This document shows, piece after piece, positions 1 to 9,200 of a DNA stretch of 64,000 nt (its first letter is position 1; every line of letters begins with the position of its first letter). The stretch lies in the NCBI RefSeq assembly GCF_001999245.1, contig NZ_CP019630.1, positions 4,865,001 to 4,929,000 on the forward strand, read 5' to 3'. The translations under genes were made by a program, and so were the position numbers. Source of the stretch: Roseibium algicola. Lineage in GTDB: Bacteria; Pseudomonadota; Alphaproteobacteria; Rhizobiales; Stappiaceae. The notes beneath the pieces were generated by a model, which searched no databases, had not been told where the DNA came from, and saw nothing but the letters and a program-made list of their open reading frames with translations.

Positions 1-1
1 G

Positions 2-739
2 CCGTTCACGCGCAGCGGACCGGATACCGAGCTGTTCGAAGAAGCGCTGACCCGGCACAAGCCCAAGCTCTACATCACCAATTCCGGCCTTCACAATCCC
101 ACCGGCGCGACGATCTCGCCCCAGGTTGCGCACAAGGTCCTGAACCTTGTGACAGCCCACGGCCTGGTGGTGATAGAAGACGATATTTTCGGCAGCTTTG
201 CGCCAGAACCCCTGCCGAGCCTTGCCGTTCTCGATGGACTGGAGCGTGTCATCCGCATCGGCAGCTTTTCCAAGACCCTGTCTGCCTCCGTGCGCTGCGG
301 TTACATTGCCGCTCGAACGGACTGGATCGAGGCTCTTGTTGACCTGCAAGTGGCCACCAATTTTGGTGGCCCGGGACCGGTTGCAAGCGATCTTGTCTAT
401 GGCGTCCTGAGCGACGGCAGTTATCGCAAGCACATGGAAGCCTTGCGGGTGCGCCTTGCGAAGAAGCGGCGCGAGGTTGCCGGCAGGTTGGAGCGGCTCG
501 GTATAACGCCCTGGCTCAGCCCCAAGGGTGGCTTTTATCTCTGGTGCAGTCTGCCGGACGGCCGGGATGCAGCCGCCATTGCCCGCTCCGCGCTGCGCCG
601 GAACGTCGTGCTTGCCCCCGGCAACGTCTTCAGCGTTTCGCAGACGATGACCGGGTTCCTGAGGTTCAATGTCAGCCAGATGGGCGAGCGCCAGGTTTAT
701 GACGTGCTGGAAAGCGCGATGAAGCCAGCTGGAGGCTGA
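2..739 (+). CDS. PLP-dependent aminotransferase domain, probably C-terminal part of a MocR/GntR regulator (5' truncated)
   Basis: The reading frame is open from the first bases of the window, so the N-terminus lies outside. The visible 245 residues are a fold-type I PLP domain: NSGLHNPTGATIS matches the NPTG loop, EDDIFG carries the aspartate that contacts the pyridine nitrogen, and SFSKTLSASVRCGYIA holds the Schiff-base lysine. The C-terminal half has the usual KGGFYLW segment. In MocR regulators this domain follows a GntR winged helix; stand-alone LysN-type aminotransferases look the same here, so the choice is open. The gene ends in TGA at 737-739 with no close downstream partner on the same strand. 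Confidence 0.8.
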   Translation, partial: PFTRSGPDTELFEEALTRHKPKLYITNSGLHNPTGATISPQVAHKVLNLVTAHGLVVIEDDIFGSFAPEPLPSLAVLDGLERVIRIGSFSKTLSASVRCGYIAARTDWIEALVDLQVATNFGGPGPVASDLVYGVLSDGSYRKHMEALRVRLAKKRREVAGRLERLGITPWLSPKGGFYLWCSLPDGRDAAAIARSALRRNVVLAPGNVFSVSQTMTGFLRFNVSQMGERQVYDVLESAMKPAGG

Positions 740-887
740 GCCTCGCAACCATCCGTGGCTCGCCGCGTTTGCCTGTCAGAAAACTTCAGCCGGCCGGTGC
801 GGAACAGGCATGCTCGCGCAATCAATATCATGTCGAAGTGAGTGGTCGTTTCCCGGTCGGGCCGCGTTTGACTGAGGAGCTTTTCCG

Positions 888-1655
888 ATGAACGGCACTG
901 ACGAGCAAAAGACCGCCAGGCTTTACCGAATGGTCATGCCCGGGCACATCTGTCCCTATGGCCTGAAATCGAAGGACCTTCTGGAACGGCAGGGCTTCGA
1001 GGTTGAAGATCATCACCTCACCACCCGTGAGGAGACAGACGCCTTCATGGAAAAACACGGCGTCGAGACGACCCCACAAACCTTCGTCGGCAACAAGCGG
1101 ATCGGGGGCTATGACTCCTTGCGCGTCTATTTCAAACTTGATCCGCCAGAGGAAGAGCGTAGCGACACGACCTATCGGCCCGTGATCGCCATCTTTTCAG
1201 TGGCCCTGCTTCTGGCGCTTGGCCTCTCCTGGCATCAATATGGAACGCTGCTCAGCTTGCGGGCCGTGGAATGGTTCGTGTCGCTTTCAATGACAATCCT
1301 CGCAATCCAGAAGCTGCAGGACGTGGAGAGTTTTTCCACGATGTTTCTCAACTACGACCTGCTGGCGCGGCGCTGGGTTCCCTATTCCAGGATCTATCCC
1401 TATGCCGAAGCCTTCGCCGGTATCCTGATGACGGCCGGTGCATTGGTCTGGCTGTCGGCGCCGGTTTCCTTCATTATTGGCCTGATCGGCGCTATCAGCA
1501 TATTCAAGGCGGTTTATCTGGAGAAACGGGAGCTGAAATGCGCCTGCGTTGGCGGCAGTTCTTCCGTTCCGCTCGGCTTTGTTTCATTGACCGAAAGCCT
1601 GATGATGACGGCCATGGGGCTGTGGATGCCGGCTCGGGTTTTGCTAATGGGATGA
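888..1655 (+). CDS. Glutaredoxin domain fused to MauE-like membrane protein
   Basis: This 255-residue protein joins two modules. Residues 10-85 are a glutaredoxin-like thioredoxin fold with CPYG at 22-25 (monothiol form of CPYC), TTPQTF with the cis-proline, and GGYDSL, the usual glutathione-binding GG-D motif. From about residue 98 there are four hydrophobic segments typical of the MauE/DoxX-like family, ending with a KCACVGG motif near 217-223 in a cytosolic or periplasmic loop. MauE family members support disulfide formation in periplasmic dehydrogenases. The start ATG is preceded by GAGGAG. The gene stands alone between the aminotransferase and an ArsR gene. The fusion suggests thiol redox transfer across the membrane; the substrate is unknown. 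Confidence 0.75.
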   Translation: MNGTDEQKTARLYRMVMPGHICPYGLKSKDLLERQGFEVEDHHLTTREETDAFMEKHGVETTPQTFVGNKRIGGYDSLRVYFKLDPPEEERSDTTYRPVIAIFSVALLLALGLSWHQYGTLLSLRAVEWFVSLSMTILAIQKLQDVESFSTMFLNYDLLARRWVPYSRIYPYAEAFAGILMTAGALVWLSAPVSFIIGLIGAISIFKAVYLEKRELKCACVGGSSSVPLGFVSLTESLMMTAMGLWMPARVLLMG

Positions 1656-1855
1656 CGGGGTGCGAAGCACGTTGGCTTCTGCAGTCAGGGAGACGGACGG
1701 CAGATTGGCCAGGTTCGTTCTTGCGATTAATTTTCAAGGTTCGGTTATAACTATATGACTTGAAAGACTTTTCTTTCAGTCGCGCTGCCCGTCGCAGGCT
1801 AAAACTTAGCTAATTGACGAAGTTTTTCCTTGCGCCTGATGTGGATTTTGAAATA

Positions 1856-1873
1856 CTTAGCAATATGGCTAAG
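1856..1873. promoter_or_regulatory. Candidate ArsR operator overlapping the arsR-like start codon
   Basis: CTTAGC-6 nt-GCTAAG is a perfect inverted repeat that straddles the ATG at 1865. The same core occurs 50 bases upstream as the palindrome TTAGCTAA (1806-1813). Two copies of one core next to an ArsR-family gene suggest autoregulation. This is inference from symmetry only. Confidence 0.35.
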
Positions 1874-2206
1874 CATGATCCTGATCTCTCCCTGTTGTTC
1901 CACGCGCTGTCCGACCCGACGCGCCGCGCGATGTTGACAAGGCTCGCAAGTGGCCCGGCGCGGGTGACGGACCTTGCGGAGCCGACCGGACTGAAGCTGC
2001 CGACGGTCATGAGGCACCTTTCCGTGCTGGAGGAGGCAGGTTTCATCACCACCGCCAAGGATGGACGCATACGCACCTGCGCCATCGTTCCGGAGGCCAT
2101 GGAGCCGGTGCGGACATGGATCGATGAACAGCGCGCCATCTGGGAGGCTCGCCTCGACAGGTTGGATGCGTTTGTAATGAACGTGATGAAGGAGAACGGA
2201 GAATGA
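1865..2206 (+). CDS. ArsR-family winged-helix transcriptional regulator
   Basis: A 113-residue protein beginning MAKHDPDLSLLFHALSDPTRR, the usual ArsR opening helix followed by a winged HTH (recognition region LKLPTVMRHLSVLEEAGFI). I see no metal-binding cysteine pair in the ELCVCDL position, so it belongs to the metal-independent subgroup that commonly sits in front of an AHSA1/SRPBCC gene. It overlaps the next gene by four bases (ATGA at 2203-2206). A TTG at 1814 could add 17 residues; I prefer the ATG because the family normally starts there. A palindrome covers this ATG, which fits autorepression. Confidence 0.8.
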   Translation: MAKHDPDLSLLFHALSDPTRRAMLTRLASGPARVTDLAEPTGLKLPTVMRHLSVLEEAGFITTAKDGRIRTCAIVPEAMEPVRTWIDEQRAIWEARLDRLDAFVMNVMKENGE

Positions 2207-3129
2207 CGCAGAGCGTGGTTCTGAACAACACTGCCTCCAACGCGGCTGGCGAGGGAAGAAACGGATTTGCGACGCTTTTCTTCGAGCGCGACATGGCCGC
2301 CCCTGCCGAAACCCTCTGGCAGGCCTGGACCGCTCCGGCGGCAAGGGCAGTCTGGGCGGCACCGTCACCTGCCGTTACCGTGGAATTTCTCGAAGCCGAT
2401 ACCAGGGTGGGCGGACGCGAAATTTCGCTCTGCAAGGTGGATGGTCAGCCGGATATGCGCTGCGAATGCGGTTGGCTGGACCTTCAGCCGCCGCTGCGCA
2501 GCGTGAATTACGAGGTGATTTCGTGCGAAGGAGAAACTCAATCCGTCGCGCTGGTTACGGCGTCGATCGCGGATCTGGGTGAAAGCAGCCGCTTGTCCGT
2601 GACCGTGCAGCTTTCCTCGCTGGCCGCGAATATGGAAGGCGGATATCGGGACGGCTTCAATGCGGGCCTGGACAATCTGGCAGGCGCTGCCGAGCGCACG
2701 ATGATCTTGCAGCGGGTGATCCGTGCACCGCGGTCCGTTGTCTGGGGCGCCTGGATGAACCCCGAAACCCTGCCGCAATGGTGGGGACCGGACGGCTTCT
2801 CCTGCCGCACCACCCGGATTGATCTGCGCGCAGGCGGCGAGTGGGTGTTCGACATGATCGCACCTGACGGTACGGTTTTTCCGAACCACCATCTCTATAC
2901 GGACGTTCGGCCAAATGAACGGCTCAGCTATACGCTGCTCTGGGGCGAGAATGGCCCGAAGCATGCCGACGCCTGGGCCTCGTTCGAGGAAGAGAACGGC
3001 GCAACGAAGGTCACGCTCGGCATGGTCTTCAGCACTGCTGCGGAATTCCAGGAAGCCAAGGGCTTTGGCGCTGTGGAACTTGGACAGCAGACATTGGGCA
3101 AATTGGAAAACTTCATCAAGGCGGGTTGA
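2203..3129 (+). CDS. Tandem SRPBCC/AHSA1-domain protein
   Basis: 308 residues with two START-like AHSA1 domains. The first (about 20-145) is divergent: FERDMAAPAETLWQAWTAP. The second (about 160-305) is canonical: ILQRVIRAPRSVVWGAWMNP, then LPQWWGPDGFSC and GGEWVFDMIAPDGT. These domains form a hydrophobic cavity, and members paired with ArsR genes are of unknown ligand. Start codon overlaps the ArsR stop, so the two are translationally coupled and the ArsR protein very likely controls both. The duplication within one chain is moderately unusual; most ArsR-linked AHSA1 proteins have one domain. Confidence 0.8.
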   Translation: MTQSVVLNNTASNAAGEGRNGFATLFFERDMAAPAETLWQAWTAPAARAVWAAPSPAVTVEFLEADTRVGGREISLCKVDGQPDMRCECGWLDLQPPLRSVNYEVISCEGETQSVALVTASIADLGESSRLSVTVQLSSLAANMEGGYRDGFNAGLDNLAGAAERTMILQRVIRAPRSVVWGAWMNPETLPQWWGPDGFSCRTTRIDLRAGGEWVFDMIAPDGTVFPNHHLYTDVRPNERLSYTLLWGENGPKHADAWASFEEENGATKVTLGMVFSTAAEFQEAKGFGAVELGQQTLGKLENFIKAG

Positions 3130-3333
3130 GCCACCGCGTTGTCCCCCTGATCTGCGCAAGCGGCTCGGGGGGATAACCTTTATTGCGGGCTGCTCACTGG
3201 CCGAATGTAAAGTCTTTCAGGTTGTGTTTCGGCCGGGAGAACACCTTTCCGCTTAATCCGCCTTGCCCTTCCGTCCAATCTCCGCAAGTCTCCCGTGGAA
3301 CGTTCCTGCCATCAAGTTCCGCGGAGACCCTCC

Positions 3334-4320
3334 ATGCATGTTCTCGTCATCGGCGCTGCCGGTATGGTTGGCCGCAAGCTGGTTGAAAAGCTGGCTGCGC
3401 AGCCGGAGGTTCTTGGTTTTGAAGTGTCCCGGCTGACGCTGGCCGATGCCGTTTCGCCAACCGCACCAGCGGCGCTGCCCGGTATTGCCGAGGCAGTCAC
3501 CGTGGATCTTTCGAAGGCAGGAGCCGCCCGGACGCTGGTCGCTTCGCGCCCCGATGTCATCTTTCACCTGGCGGCGATCGTCTCCGGCGAAGCGGAGCAG
3601 GAGTTTGAAAAGGGCTATGCGGTCAATCTCGACGGCAGCCGCGAATTGTTTGAGGCGATCCGGATCGAAGGCGCACGGGAGCCGTATTTTCCGAAGGTGA
3701 TCTTCGCATCGTCGATTGCAGTGTTTGGTCAGCCGTTTCCCGAAAAGATCGGCGATGAATTCTTTACAACGCCGCTGACAAGCTACGGCACGCAAAAGGC
3801 GATCACCGAGCTTCTGCTGGCCGACTATTCCCGCAAGGGCTTTTTCGACGGCATAGGTCTGCGCCTGCCAACCATCTGCATTCGCCCGGGCAGGCCAAAC
3901 AAGGCGGCCTCGGGGTTCTTCTCCAACATCATGCGCGAACCGCTTGCCGGGCAGGAGGCTGTTCTGCCGGTGGATGACAGCGTGCGCCACTGGTTCGCCA
4001 GCCCACGTGCCGCGGTCGGCTTTTTCGTTCATGCCGCACGGATGGACGCTGCTGGGATCGGTCCACGCAGAACGGTCACGCTGCCGGGGCTTTCCGCCAC
4101 TGTCGGGGAGCAGATCGAGGCCTTGCGGCGGGTCGCGGGGGAAAAGGCTGTCAGGCTTATCCGCCGGGAACCGGATGAGGCTATTGCACGGATCGTTGAC
4201 GGCTGGCCGAGGAATTTCGATGCCAGGCGTGCGCTTGAGCTTGGGTTCCAGGCGGAAACAAGCTTTGACGACATCATCCGCATACATATCGAAGATGAAC
4301 TGGAAGGCAGAAACCCATGA
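3334..4320 (+). CDS. denD: D-erythronate dehydrogenase-type NAD-dependent epimerase/dehydratase
   Basis: 328 residues. [16 protein letters not shown] is the N-terminal Rossmann GxxGxxG motif. [11 protein letters not shown] and [12 protein letters not shown] supply the S and the YxxxK pair of the extended SDR fold, and [19 protein letters not shown] is a segment typical of the DenD group that oxidises D-erythronate at C2. ATG 3334 is chosen because GGAGA lies about ten bases upstream and the Rossmann strand begins at once; an upstream in-frame ATG at 3295 would add 13 unlikely residues. It overlaps the following SDR gene by four bases. No kinase, isomerase or transporter of four-carbon acid use is beside it, so the exact substrate is inferred. 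Confidence 0.75.
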   Translation: MHVLVIGAAGMVGRKLVEKLAAQPEVLGFEVSRLTLADAVSPTAPAALPGIAEAVTVDLSKAGAARTLVASRPDVIFHLAAIVSGEAEQEFEKGYAVNLDGSRELFEAIRIEGAREPYFPKVIFASSIAVFGQPFPEKIGDEFFTTPLTSYGTQKAITELLLADYSRKGFFDGIGLRLPTICIRPGRPNKAASGFFSNIMREPLAGQEAVLPVDDSVRHWFASPRAAVGFFVHAARMDAAGIGPRRTVTLPGLSATVGEQIEALRRVAGEKAVRLIRREPDEAIARIVDGWPRNFDARRALELGFQAETSFDDIIRIHIEDELEGRNP

Positions 4321-5093
4321 CCGCAGACGGATTTGACGTGAAGGGAAGGATCGCGCTTGTGACCGGTGGCGGCACGGGGGTAGGCAAGGCAGTTGCCGCT
4401 GGTTTGAGCCGCGCCGGCTGGCGGGTTCTGATCACTGGCCGCCGCAAGGATGTCCTGGAAAAGACTGCGACCGAACTCTCCCGCAACAGCGGCAATGAAG
4501 TCTCTTGGATTGCCGCGGATGTCGGTGACCCGGCGTCTGTGAAGGCGCTCTTTGAGGAGATCTCGAAGACTTTCGGCAGGCTCGATCTCCTGGTCAACAA
4601 CGCAGGGATCTCGAATTCGTCCGTTCCACTGGAAGATATTTCTTTCGAGGAATGGAGCGCTGTCGTGGCTGCAAACCTGACTGGTGCCTTCCTTTGCACT
4701 CAGCAGGCCTTCCGGATGATGAAGGCGCAGGAACCAAGAGGCGGGCGCATCATCAACAACGGTTCGATTTCGGCCACGACGCCAAGACCGAATTCGGCTC
4801 CCTACACCTCGACCAAACATGCCATTACCGGCCTGACGAAATCGGCCGCACTGGATGGACGTCCCTTCGATATTGCCTGTGGCCAGATTGACATCGGCAA
4901 CGCGGCCAGTGACATGACGGCCAAAATGAGCGGTGGTGTGCTGCAGGCAAATGGCGAAACCGCTTCCGAGCCGACCATTGATCCGGCCCACGTCGCCAAT
5001 GCCGTCACCTACATGGCCAGCCTGCCGCTGGATGCCAATGTGCTGACGTTGACGGTGATGGCAACCGGCATGCCGTTCGTGGGGCGTGGCTGA
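4317..5093 (+). CDS. SDR-family NAD(P)-dependent oxidoreductase
   Basis: 258 residues with [12 protein letters not shown] (residues 16-27, dinucleotide binding), NNAGIS (adenine-ring motif NNAG), NGSISA with the catalytic serine and YTSTKHA with YxxxK. This is a classical short-chain dehydrogenase. It starts inside the last codons of the denD-like gene (ATGA), so both are one transcript and probably act on the same sugar acid or polyol. It converges on the LysR gene at 5134. The specific substrate cannot be read from the sequence. Confidence 0.85.
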   Translation: MTADGFDVKGRIALVTGGGTGVGKAVAAGLSRAGWRVLITGRRKDVLEKTATELSRNSGNEVSWIAADVGDPASVKALFEEISKTFGRLDLLVNNAGISNSSVPLEDISFEEWSAVVAANLTGAFLCTQQAFRMMKAQEPRGGRIINNGSISATTPRPNSAPYTSTKHAITGLTKSAALDGRPFDIACGQIDIGNAASDMTAKMSGGVLQANGETASEPTIDPAHVANAVTYMASLPLDANVLTLTVMATGMPFVGRG

Positions 5094-5133
5094 TCTAGAC
5101 TTCGGGTTGCATGGGGTTCAGTGCGGAAGGGTT

Positions 5134-6054
5134 TCAGTCCGGGGCAGGGACTTGCGGCTCGTTGCCAAGGCCGGAAAGACAAGCTGCCTGGATCTCCTCC
5201 GCAAACAGGCGCATGCGACGGTTGAGACGACGTTCGCGGGCGTGGAGCAGATAGATGCCCCAGGCCGGCACAGCGATGTCCGGTAGCAGGGGCACCAGCT
5301 TTCCGGCTGCCAGTGCGCCCGTCACGATGAAATCCGGCAGACGGCTGATGCCATGCCCCAGGATGGTTGCATCCAGCAGGAACGCGCCACTGTTGGAATT
5401 GAGTGCGGGCTGAAACTCAAGTTGCTGGCGCTTGCCTTTTTGCGTTTGGAACTCCCAAACGGTCCGCCTGGCCCAGCCGAAATGAAGAAGCCGGTGCTGC
5501 TGCAGATCTTCGATCGATTGCGGCGCAGGGTGCTGGTGCAAGTAGTCGGGGCTGGCAAAGAGGCAATGCTCCACGGTGCCCAGTTTCAGCGTGATGGCAT
5601 CTTCGGGCCGCGTTTGGGTGATACGGATCGCAAAGTCGTAGTTCTCTCTGGCGAGATCGACCAGCCGGTCATCGAAATCCACGGTCAGCTGGATATCCGC
5701 GTGGCGAGCCTGGAAATCGATCAGCGCCGCATTGAGGAAACCGTGGCCGAAATCTCTGGGTATCGAAATCGACAAGGGCCCGGAAGGGGCTGTTCCGCTG
5801 CTCAGGAAATCGTCCTCGATATCGTCGACATCGCTGACAACGCGGCTCGCGCGCTGAAAGAGTTCGCGCCCGGGCTCGGTCAGGTCCCAGTGGCCGGGCG
5901 AGCGGTCGATGAGACGGGTCCCATAGCGATCTTCCAGGAGGGACAGGCGGCGGCTGACGGCCGACTTGGCAATGCCGAGTTCTCCAGCAGCTTTCGAGAT
6001 GCTGCCACTGGCAACCACCTGAACGAACAGGCGCAGGTCTTCTATCTGTCCCAA
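5134..6054 (-). CDS. LysR-family transcriptional regulator
   Basis: 306 residues. The N-terminal HTH (residues 1-60) reads MGQIEDLRLFVQVVASGSIS then AAGELGIAKSAVSRRLSLLE, and the rest is a periplasmic-binding-like effector domain (PSGPLSISIPRDFGHGFLNAAL onward). It is divergent from the hemerythrin gene at 6204, with 149 bases between, so that gene is a candidate target along with its own promoter. It converges on the SDR gene, leaving only 40 bases, so it is not part of that operon. Effector unknown. Confidence 0.85.
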   Translation of the reverse strand: MGQIEDLRLFVQVVASGSISKAAGELGIAKSAVSRRLSLLEDRYGTRLIDRSPGHWDLTEPGRELFQRASRVVSDVDDIEDDFLSSGTAPSGPLSISIPRDFGHGFLNAALIDFQARHADIQLTVDFDDRLVDLARENYDFAIRITQTRPEDAITLKLGTVEHCLFASPDYLHQHPAPQSIEDLQQHRLLHFGWARRTVWEFQTQKGKRQQLEFQPALNSNSGAFLLDATILGHGISRLPDFIVTGALAAGKLVPLLPDIAVPAWGIYLLHARERRLNRRMRLFAEEIQAACLSGLGNEPQVPAPD

Positions 6055-6203
6055 GTGTTCTCCAAATCAGAACGTTGATCCCTGATTTTGATATCTGGTT
6101 ATGAAATTTGCAACTTCCTATCTGTGGCAGGACCTGAAGTGCCGGACCGTTTCACGCCAGGTGTCTTCCGATCCGGCCCGCCAACAATCAGATTGGAAAC
6201 GTC

Positions 6204-6770
6204 ATGAACGCAGATATTGAAATTCGCACCACGGAGATGCCCGCGGACATGCGCATTCTGCTGGATGCGTATCCGCGCGATACCTGGGAGGCACATCCCG
6301 GTTTCAAGGAGAAAACCAGCAACTGGCTGGGGGCACATGTGATGTTCCGGCAGTTGGCGGAACTGGTTCGGCTCGAAACGGAAGCCTATCTGGAGAAGCT
6401 GAGAGACCCGGACGATTTTGCTGCCAGGCTCTCTCGTTACGGCGATCTGCTGGTACGCAATCTCCATGGTCACCACACTTGGGAAGACAAGAGCTACTTT
6501 CCGGAACTCTGTGAGGCCGACCCGCGTTTCGAGAAGGGACTGGAGATCCTGGAGAAGGACCACGAGGCGCTGGATGCGACGCTGTTCCAGCTCTCGCAAA
6601 CCGCCAATCGCGCCATCAAGCTAGTCCAGCTGGACGAAGCGCAGGCGCGCGAGGAAGCCGGCAAGCTGCAGCCGGTAACCGGGACGATTGAAAGCCTGCT
6701 GGCGCGCCACCTGAGTGATGAAGAGGAATTGGCAGTCCCGATCATTCTTCACCATCGCCTGCGCGGATAA
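6204..6770 (+). CDS. Hemerythrin-like HHE-domain protein
   Basis: 188 residues, a four-helix bundle. Likely diiron ligands are His45 (GAHVMFR), His90/His91 with Glu94 (HGHHTWEDKSYFPEL), His120 (EKDHEALD) and His166 (ARHLSDEEE). The spacing matches bacterial hemerythrin HHE proteins, which bind O2 or NO or store iron. It stands alone, divergent from a LysR gene, and is closed by a strong hairpin at 6775. The partner regulator suggests induction by a stress signal, but I cannot say which. Confidence 0.75.
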   Translation: MNADIEIRTTEMPADMRILLDAYPRDTWEAHPGFKEKTSNWLGAHVMFRQLAELVRLETEAYLEKLRDPDDFAARLSRYGDLLVRNLHGHHTWEDKSYFPELCEADPRFEKGLEILEKDHEALDATLFQLSQTANRAIKLVQLDEAQAREEAGKLQPVTGTIESLLARHLSDEEELAVPIILHHRLRG

Positions 6771-6774
6771 CAGC

Positions 6775-6814
6775 AACTAGCGGCCGGGTGCGGTTTTGCC
6801 CCCGGCCGCTAGTT
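6775..6814 (+). terminator. Strong hairpin after hemerythrin gene
   Basis: A perfect 14-base inverted repeat, AACTAGCGGCCGGG and its complement, with a 12-base loop begins four bases after the stop codon. The following bases are GGTTCT, so the U-tract is weak; it may act as a terminator or only as a 3' stabilising stem. Confidence 0.6.
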
Positions 6815-6845
6815 GGTTCTAGACTGACAGCCCCGGAGGAAGACG

Positions 6846-7886
6846 ATGCCCAAGCCGAATGCCGATTTGTCCAAGGAAGAAAACCAGTCTGATGCGGCCG
6901 GCCGACGTGCGCAAGGAGAGTTCGTGCGCGGTGTCAGCGGCTTTCGGTCTGCTATCGGCGATGCGGATTTCCCGGCTGAACCCGGGAGATATCATCTCTT
7001 TGTCGCGCTCAATTGCCCCTGGTGCCACCGTGTAACCCTCGCCCGAAACATCCTCGGGCTTCAGTCCGGTGTTTCCATGGATGTCGCCTTTCCGGGCCGG
7101 ACTGAAAAAGACGATCCGGCAGGGGAGAACCTTTGGGAATTCAATCCCGGACGGATTGCGAGCCTGACGGGGGCGCCCTTGCCGGAATGCACTGAGGAAA
7201 CGGCGACGGGCGAGGGGCTGCGCCTGGTGCAACAGATATACCGCGCCGAAGGATCTGATGAACGATCCGTCCCGGTTCTTTACGACAAGAAGCAGCAGCG
7301 CATCGTCAACAACGAAAGCGCCGAGATCATCCGCATGCTCAACGCGCATGCGGGGGCGCTGGGCAGTACGATAGTCCAGGAAAAAAGGCCTGACCTTTAT
7401 CCGAACGATGTGGATTTGCAGTCGGAGATCGATGCCCTGAACGAGGCAATCTACACACGCATAAACAATGGCGCCTACAAGGCCGGTTTTTCTTCCGACC
7501 AGAGCGTCTATGCGGCAGCATACGAAAGTTACTTCACCATGCTGGCAGAGCTGGAAGACCGGCTGGCAGCGAATGGTGGACCGTTTCTCACCGGGGAGAG
7601 CTTTACGGAAGCCGACCTGAGGCTGTTTCCGACGCTTTACCGGCACGACCCGGTCTATTTTGTGCGCATGAAGTTGAACGGCGCGCGAATCCTGGACTAT
7701 CCCAATCTCTGGCACTGGCTGTGCCGGGTGCATGCCTTGCCGGGTGTTGCCGACAGTTCTTCGCTGGTCCATTGCAGGCAGGGGTATTTCGGGCGCTCCT
7801 GGAACAACGTCGTGCCGCTAGGGCCGTTCCGGCCAATGCCTTATCCGCAGGCCTATTCGCATCCCGAACTGGCAGGGGCGCTGTAA
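6846..7886 (+). CDS. Glutathionyl-hydroquinone reductase (Xi-class GST)
   Basis: 346 residues. NCPWCHRVTLARNI (Cys57 in NCPWCHR) is the signature of glutathionyl-hydroquinone reductases (YqjG/ECM4 family), which strip glutathione from glutathionylated quinols. The thioredoxin domain continues through VPVLYDKKQQRIVNNESAEI, and the helical domain has the family segment with NNGAYKAGF and FTEADLRLFPTLYRHDPVY. Length fits the family. GGAGG lies just before the ATG. Cytosolic, single gene. Role in quinone detoxification is inferred from family. Confidence 0.88.
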   Translation: MPKPNADLSKEENQSDAAGRRAQGEFVRGVSGFRSAIGDADFPAEPGRYHLFVALNCPWCHRVTLARNILGLQSGVSMDVAFPGRTEKDDPAGENLWEFNPGRIASLTGAPLPECTEETATGEGLRLVQQIYRAEGSDERSVPVLYDKKQQRIVNNESAEIIRMLNAHAGALGSTIVQEKRPDLYPNDVDLQSEIDALNEAIYTRINNGAYKAGFSSDQSVYAAAYESYFTMLAELEDRLAANGGPFLTGESFTEADLRLFPTLYRHDPVYFVRMKLNGARILDYPNLWHWLCRVHALPGVADSSSLVHCRQGYFGRSWNNVVPLGPFRPMPYPQAYSHPELAGAL

Positions 7887-7935
7887 GTGGCGTGGAGGCG
7901 AGATACGTGTCGTTGGTCTGTCTTTCAGGCGTCAG

Positions 7936-8961
7936 CTAGCGCGCAGGCGTTCGGCCGTAGCTTTGCCGATACTGCTTCGGAGTCATGCCGGTCTTGCGCT
8001 TGAACGCCCGCTCGAAAGCGGTCTGGTCGGAATAGTCCAGTTCGAAGGCGATCTGCGCCAGGGAATGGCTGGTGTCGACAAGGGCATGGCGGGCTATGCG
8101 GTAGCGGCAGTCGTCCAGAAGCGTGGAGAAGCGCAAGCCTTCCTCACCCAGGTGCCTGTGCAGACTGCGGCGCGACAGGCCGAGGCGCCGGGCAACGGCT
8201 TCCTGGTCGGACGTCCCGGCGCCGAGCCCTTCGTAGATGGCTGTGCGTGTGCGTGCGGTCAAAGACTTGGTGCGGGCCTTGTTGGCTAGCGCCTCGCTCA
8301 AGCTGGCAAGGGCGTTGCGATGGCCACCGCCACTGTCGCGCGGCATTGAGGCGGACAGGACCTTTTCAGGAAAGCTGAGCGCGTTCGTTTCACAGTCGAA
8401 CAGGCAGAAGCTGCCCGCGGTTTCGGCCCAGATCGACAGCGGGCGCGCCGCCGTGTGTTCGAAGCAGATGAGGTCCGGTTGCCAGTTGGGTCCGGCACCA
8501 CGCCGGATGAGCTCTGTCAGAACGGAAAGCGTGAATTCCGCATCCTGCCTGCGCGGCCAGATATCCGGATTGAGGATACGGTAGGTGAGGGTGGCAACGC
8601 CGTCTTCGACGGTCAGCTGCAGATCCGTCTCACTCTGGATGAATTTGATGAAGCGTTCGAACGTTCGCAACGCAGAACCGACGGTGGACGCAGTCAGAAG
8701 GGCTTCGCCCAGTTCGCCGAGGTCGTGAAGGTTGAGCCTGGGGCCTGATTGCCAGCCGATGCCGGGTTGGCCAAGCATGGCGGCGCCGTGCTCGTAGATC
8801 TCGACAAACGCATAAAGCGGGATTTCGAAGTGTGCGTCCTGCCAGGCGTCGACAGGCACGCCGCTCTGGCGTCCCAGAGCTGCCGGCTCCAGCCCCTTGT
8901 CGATCAGCATTGACTGCAGACCGCTCAAGGCACCTGCGATGATCGTGGCACCTGTTGGCAT
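7936..8961 (-). CDS. qhpR: AraC-family regulator of the qhp operon
   Basis: 341 residues with an N-terminal Arabinose_bd-type domain and a C-terminal AraC DNA-binding domain: two HTHs, ending FELDYSDQTAFERAFKRKTG then MTPKQYRQSYG. I chose the ATG at 8961 because GGGAGAGG precedes it by about eight bases; the frame stays open further but has no good start. It is divergent from qhpG with about 240 bases between. In Paracoccus the qhp cluster carries an AraC-type activator, QhpR, that responds to n-butylamine, and position here supports that assignment. The gene name rests on context plus fold, not on specific residues. Confidence 0.8.
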   Translation of the reverse strand: MPTGATIIAGALSGLQSMLIDKGLEPAALGRQSGVPVDAWQDAHFEIPLYAFVEIYEHGAAMLGQPGIGWQSGPRLNLHDLGELGEALLTASTVGSALRTFERFIKFIQSETDLQLTVEDGVATLTYRILNPDIWPRRQDAEFTLSVLTELIRRGAGPNWQPDLICFEHTAARPLSIWAETAGSFCLFDCETNALSFPEKVLSASMPRDSGGGHRNALASLSEALANKARTKSLTARTRTAIYEGLGAGTSDQEAVARRLGLSRRSLHRHLGEEGLRFSTLLDDCRYRIARHALVDTSHSLAQIAFELDYSDQTAFERAFKRKTGMTPKQYRQSYGRTPAR

Positions 8962-9200
8962 GACCCCCGCCTCTCCCGAAAGTCCCGCTTGGCCCACCTG
9001 CCGCAGTAAACGGCAAGTGGAAGCTTCAACTACAGCAGAGTTCCGGAGTTGTTGCAATTGACCAGTTCGGGATTTCAATAGGCCGGCAAAGATTGGCCGA
9101 AATTGTCGAGAAGTACGAAAAAGCCCTCTCTCTAATGGCAGGTACAGAGAGATCCGGTTCAGCACCTTGAAAACTTGGGCGTCCGGACGAGGGAACAGAT
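8962..9200. promoter_or_regulatory. Divergent qhpR-qhpG control region
   Basis: This 239-base gap must hold the promoters of qhpR and of the qhp operon and the QhpR site. I see an inverted pair CTCTCT (about 9127-9132) and AGAGAG (about 9146-9151), but no convincing sigma-70 hexamers, so the sites are not assigned. Confidence 0.4.
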
